Shown here: positions 60,986-64,000 of the stretch, piece after piece
Position numbering within the stretch: the first letter of the stretch is position 1
Layout of the letters: every line of letters starts with the position of its first letter
Source of the DNA: Spirosoma endbachense
GTDB lineage: Bacteria; Bacteroidota; Bacteroidia; Cytophagales; Spirosomataceae
Assembly (NCBI RefSeq): GCF_010233585.1
Contig: NZ_CP045997.1
Span: 1,289,244 to 1,353,243 of the forward strand
Direction of reading: 5' to 3'
DNA: 64,000 bases
Translations under genes and position numbers: made by a program
Notes under the pieces: generated by a model
The model's database searches: none
What the model was told of the DNA's origin: nothing
What the model saw: only the letters and a program-made list of their open reading frames with translations

Positions 60986-63667
60986 ATGAACTCCAACCCT
61001 CAACCACCCCGCTGGGCCAATTGGCTTTTGGAGGCTTTTGGTGATCCCAATACGGTCGAAGAAGTGCAGGGGGATCTGCTCGAACTCTACGATTATTGGG
61101 TAGAGGCAGTGGGTGAACGCGAAGCCCGCTGGCGATATACACTGAGCGTACTGAAGTTGTTACGACCATTTGCAAAGTCAACGATCGCGTTTTCGGAATC
61201 AGGCTATTCCGGCAGGGAACCGCAGACCATCTTTTTTTTGAGCCCTACCATGTTACGAAACTATTTGAAAATTGCCTGGCGGAACCTTGTGCTCCACAAA
61301 GCCTTCACAGCCATTAACATTATTGGCTTGGCTATTGGGCTGGCTACATGCCTGCTGATTGTGTTGTTTGTTCTGGATGAATTGAGTTATGATCGCTACC
61401 ATGCCAAAGCCGATCGTATCTTCCGGGTGAATATTCATGGTCAGGTTGGTGGAAAGGAGATTAATACAGCACCAGTGAGCGTTCCGGTTGGACCAGCGCT
61501 GGTTCGTGATTATTCTGGGGTAGAAGCCACTACCCGCTTTGATCAGGAAGGCACATTTATTGTAAAGCATAACCGCGATAGCTTTAAGGAAGAGCATGTC
61601 GTTTTTGCGGATTCCAACTTTTTCGATGTCTTCTCCATACCGTTGCTGAAAGGCAATCCCAAAACGGTATTGACGGAACCGAATACAATCGTCCTTACGG
61701 AAACAATTGCCAAAAAATATTTTGGTGAGCAGGACCCAATTGGCCAGACACTGACGCTCGGTACTCGGGGGCTTTTTCGGGTAACAGGTGTTTGTCAGGA
61801 CGTTCCCTCGAACACACACTTTCACTACGATATGTTCGGGTCAATGCGCTCGATTGAGCTCCGCAATACGTGGTTAAGTAGTGGTGCCTATACCTATGTG
61901 GTGCTTCGACCAGGTTATTCAATTGACGACCTGAGGGCTAAAATGCCGGAACTGGTGAAGAAGCACATCGGCTCTGAAATCCAGGCGCTTTTCGGCATTA
62001 GTCTGGACGAGTTTACCCGGAAAGGAGATCGGTTCGGATTCGGATTTCAACCCATTACGGATATTCATCTTCACTCCGACCTGGAGGCTGAGATCGAATC
62101 CAACAGTGACGTTAAATACATTTATATCTTTTCGATTATCGCGGTATTTATTCTGCTGGTTGCCTGCATCAACTTCATGAACCTATCTACTGCTGGATCG
62201 GCCGGAAGGGCGAAAGAAGTGGGTATTCGGAAGGTATTAGGGTCAGTGCAACAGCAATTGATCGGGCAATTTTTAAGCGAGTCGGTACTGATTACATTCA
62301 TGGCCCTGGTGGTTGCCCTTAGTATCGTAGCGATCGTGTTGCCAAGCTTTAATCAGCTGGCAGGAAAACAGTTTGGATATAATGCCTTGACAAGTGGCTG
62401 GATGCTGGCAGGTATCGTATTGACTTGCTTGTTGATCGGGTTGCTGGCAGGTAGCTACCCCGCCTTTTTCCTGTCGGCGTTTAAGCCAGTGAGTGTACTG
62501 AAAGGGCAGATGCGGGCCGGGTTCCGCAGTGGCTGGCTACGAAACACACTGGTTACCACTCAGTTTGTGGTTTCTATCGGAATGATTATCGGAACACTGG
62601 TCGTTTATCGGCAGCTCTATTTTATTCAGAACAAAAAAGTAGGATTCGATAAGGATCAGGTACTTATCCTGCATGATACCTATTCGCTTGGGCCCAAAGG
62701 CAAGGCATTCAGAGCTGAACTGGCCAAACTAGCACAGGTAATCAATGCAACGCAGGCAGGATATCTTCCCGCTGGCGTATCGAACAGCGGAAACGATGGA
62801 TTTCAGCCAGATAACGGATCTGCCCAGGCAGCTATTTACCGGGAGAAAACATACTACATCGACGAAAATTACCTGCCAACGTTAGGGATTAACCTGGCTC
62901 AGGGTCGGAATTTCTCGAAAGCCTTTCCGTCCGACAGTGCCGCTATACTGATTAACGAAGCTGCTGCCAAACGATTCGGCTGGAAAAACCCGATTGGACA
63001 ACGGCTCTGGACAGTGGGCAATGGTAGCCCGGAAAGTCGCCGGCTGTACACGATTGTTGGGGTTGTGAAGAATTTTCACTTCGAGTCGATGCACCAGCAC
63101 ATTGCCCCTCTGGTTATGTTTTATGGAGCCGATTATTATCAAATGGCCCTGCGAGTCCGAACCACAGACATGCCGGGGTTATTAAAAACACTGGAGCAGA
63201 AATGGAAAGCTCAGACGGATAATCCATTTGCTTATTCATTCCTGAATGAACGATTCAACAGGATTTACCAGTCTGAACAACGGGTTGGCCAATTGTTTGG
63301 CATCTTCGCCAGCCTGACAGTCATTATCTCCTGTTTGGGACTCTTTGGTCTGGCCATGTTTACGGCCCAGCAGCGGACCAAAGAGATCGGGGTGCGCAAA
63401 GTATTAGGGGCATCAGTTACCAGCGTGGTCGCCTTGTTGTCGAAAGACTTCCTGAAACTGGTGCTGGTGGCCATTGTGATTGCCACGCCACTGGCCTGGT
63501 ATGCCATGAGTCGATGGTTACAGGATTTCGCCTATAAGATTGATATTGAATGGTGGGTGTTCGTTCTGGCGGCATTTCTCGCTATTGGTATTGCGCTTCT
63601 GACGGTGAGTTTTCAAAGTATTAAAGCCGCCCTGATGAATCCGGTTCAATCCTTACGATCGGAATGA
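60986..63667 (+). CDS. Prefix-B orphan FtsX/MacB-like ABC permease P21
   Basis: An 893-residue double FtsX permease with prefix B (PPRWANWLLEAFGDPNTVEE, VQGDLLELYDYWVEAVG, EREARWRYTLSVLKLLRPF), then a linker ending LSPT before MLRNYLKIAWRNL. The body pairs with the prefixless P9: GLAIGLATCLLIVLFVLDEL at TM1, HAKADRIFRV, and YTIVGVVKNFHFES. Coupling motifs are AKEVGIRKVLGS near residue 411 and TKEIGVRKVLGA near residue 800. A small variant in FtsX domain 1 is STAGSAGRAKE in place of ATARSxxRAKE. The tail is NPVQSLRSE, with Gln in place of Lys. It ends 82 bp before P22. Confidence 0.94.
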   Translation: MNSNPQPPRWANWLLEAFGDPNTVEEVQGDLLELYDYWVEAVGEREARWRYTLSVLKLLRPFAKSTIAFSESGYSGREPQTIFFLSPTMLRNYLKIAWRNLVLHKAFTAINIIGLAIGLATCLLIVLFVLDELSYDRYHAKADRIFRVNIHGQVGGKEINTAPVSVPVGPALVRDYSGVEATTRFDQEGTFIVKHNRDSFKEEHVVFADSNFFDVFSIPLLKGNPKTVLTEPNTIVLTETIAKKYFGEQDPIGQTLTLGTRGLFRVTGVCQDVPSNTHFHYDMFGSMRSIELRNTWLSSGAYTYVVLRPGYSIDDLRAKMPELVKKHIGSEIQALFGISLDEFTRKGDRFGFGFQPITDIHLHSDLEAEIESNSDVKYIYIFSIIAVFILLVACINFMNLSTAGSAGRAKEVGIRKVLGSVQQQLIGQFLSESVLITFMALVVALSIVAIVLPSFNQLAGKQFGYNALTSGWMLAGIVLTCLLIGLLAGSYPAFFLSAFKPVSVLKGQMRAGFRSGWLRNTLVTTQFVVSIGMIIGTLVVYRQLYFIQNKKVGFDKDQVLILHDTYSLGPKGKAFRAELAKLAQVINATQAGYLPAGVSNSGNDGFQPDNGSAQAAIYREKTYYIDENYLPTLGINLAQGRNFSKAFPSDSAAILINEAAAKRFGWKNPIGQRLWTVGNGSPESRRLYTIVGVVKNFHFESMHQHIAPLVMFYGADYYQMALRVRTTDMPGLLKTLEQKWKAQTDNPFAYSFLNERFNRIYQSEQRVGQLFGIFASLTVIISCLGLFGLAMFTAQQRTKEIGVRKVLGASVTSVVALLSKDFLKLVLVAIVIATPLAWYAMSRWLQDFAYKIDIEWWVFVLAAFLAIGIALLTVSFQSIKAALMNPVQSLRSE

Positions 63668-63749
63668 TATAGGCAGTGGATAATGCCATCTGAACGTCAA
63701 TGAATACCGGCTTTATCTTTCATTTTACATTAGCCATTAGTCGTTCTCC

Positions 63750-64000
63750 ATGATGAAACCACCCCGCTGGGCCAACAGACTGCTGGAATCTTTTGGCGAT
63801 CCCAACACAGTTGAAGAAGTGCAGGGCGACCTGCTCGAACTCTATGCCTATTGGGTAGAAACGGTGGGGGAGCGACGCGCCAACTGGCGCTATGGACTGA
63901 GTGTACTGAAACTACTGCGGCCATTGGCAAAAAGAAGACCAGTATCCGATTATGATTCACCCTTTTTTTTGAGCCCTGCTATGATCCGGAATTATTTGAT
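63750..64000 (+). CDS. Prefix-B orphan permease P22 (3'-truncated by window)
   Basis: The first 83 codons of another prefix-B permease. Two adjacent ATGs (63750 and 63753) open the frame: MMKPPRWANRLLESFGDPNT, VEEVQGDLLELYAYWVETVG, then ERRANWRYGLSVLKLLRPL. A linker ending FFLSPA is followed by MIRNYL, the start of the permease proper, where the window ends. The prefix has an Asn in GERRANWRY where others have Arg. The array therefore continues beyond the window. Confidence 0.9.
   Translation, partial: MMKPPRWANRLLESFGDPNTVEEVQGDLLELYAYWVETVGERRANWRYGLSVLKLLRPLAKRRPVSDYDSPFFLSPAMIRNYL

Noticed and set aside
3820..63660. The near-constant C-terminal permease segment as a mobile DNA repeat
   Set aside because: Protein sequence is constant but synonymous positions differ widely between copies, which indicates selection on the protein rather than recent copying of DNA.
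1..64000. ABC ATPase, HlyD adaptor or TolC channel genes among the frames
   Set aside because: No frame shows a P-loop, an LSGGQ-like signature or the respective fold patterns; the dehydrogenase Rossmann motif (AGAGPVGLA) is not a P-loop.

Overview
The window is a bacterial chromosome segment, most likely from a Bacteroidota of the Cytophagales/Spirosoma type. Base composition is near 50 % GC by eye, five or more candidate promoters carry the Bacteroidota -7 box TAnnTTTG, Shine-Dalgarno sites are weak, and Uma2 nucleases and a DUF2911 protein are present. No rRNA, tRNA, CRISPR or insertion sequence was seen.

Its dominant feature is an array of 22 paralogous MacB/FtsX-type ABC permeases (called P1 to P22 here), all on the + strand. 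Nineteen are intact or nearly so, P1 and P22 are cut by the window edges, P12 has one in-frame stop and P18 has a frameshifted N-terminus. Each full copy is a fused double permease: TM helix, MacB-like periplasmic domain, three-helix FtsX domain, then the same again. Both halves keep the cytoplasmic coupling motif KE[VI]G[VI]RKxxGA. No ATPase, membrane-fusion protein or outer-membrane channel is encoded anywhere in the window, so these are 'orphan' permeases that would need a subunit from elsewhere. The nearest named parallel I know is the acidobacterial duplicated orphan permease (ADOP) family.

Layout: 1-20.8 kb holds P1-P8, which lack a prefix domain, with a few small secreted proteins between them. 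20.8-23.0 kb holds a decayed GH43 glycosidase fragment, a DUF2911/TPR protein and a Uma2 nuclease. 23.0-33.4 kb holds P9-P12 and a second Uma2 gene. 33.5-38.2 kb is a non-permease island: two related secreted proteins with a membrane-bound winged-helix regulator, then a divergent AraC regulator facing a GlcG/HbpS-like protein and a glutathione-independent formaldehyde dehydrogenase. At 38.5 kb a PadR regulator overlaps P13 and opens a series (P13-P18) carrying an extra N-terminal cytoplasmic prefix of type A. P19 (55.3 kb) has no prefix. At 57.9 kb a second PadR opens a series (P20-P22) with a different prefix, type B.

The most notable signal outside genes is a 16-bp dyad, TGTCC-N6-GGACA, found upstream of both padR genes, of the secreted-protein gene at 7.0 kb and of the DUF2911 gene, each time with a further full or half site 11-22 bp upstream. 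This suggests one regulon. Other notable points are very long perfect intergenic hairpins (up to 31 bp), a frameshift in P18 lying exactly in a perfect 20-bp inverted repeat, and evidence that prefix modules and permease bodies have been shuffled.
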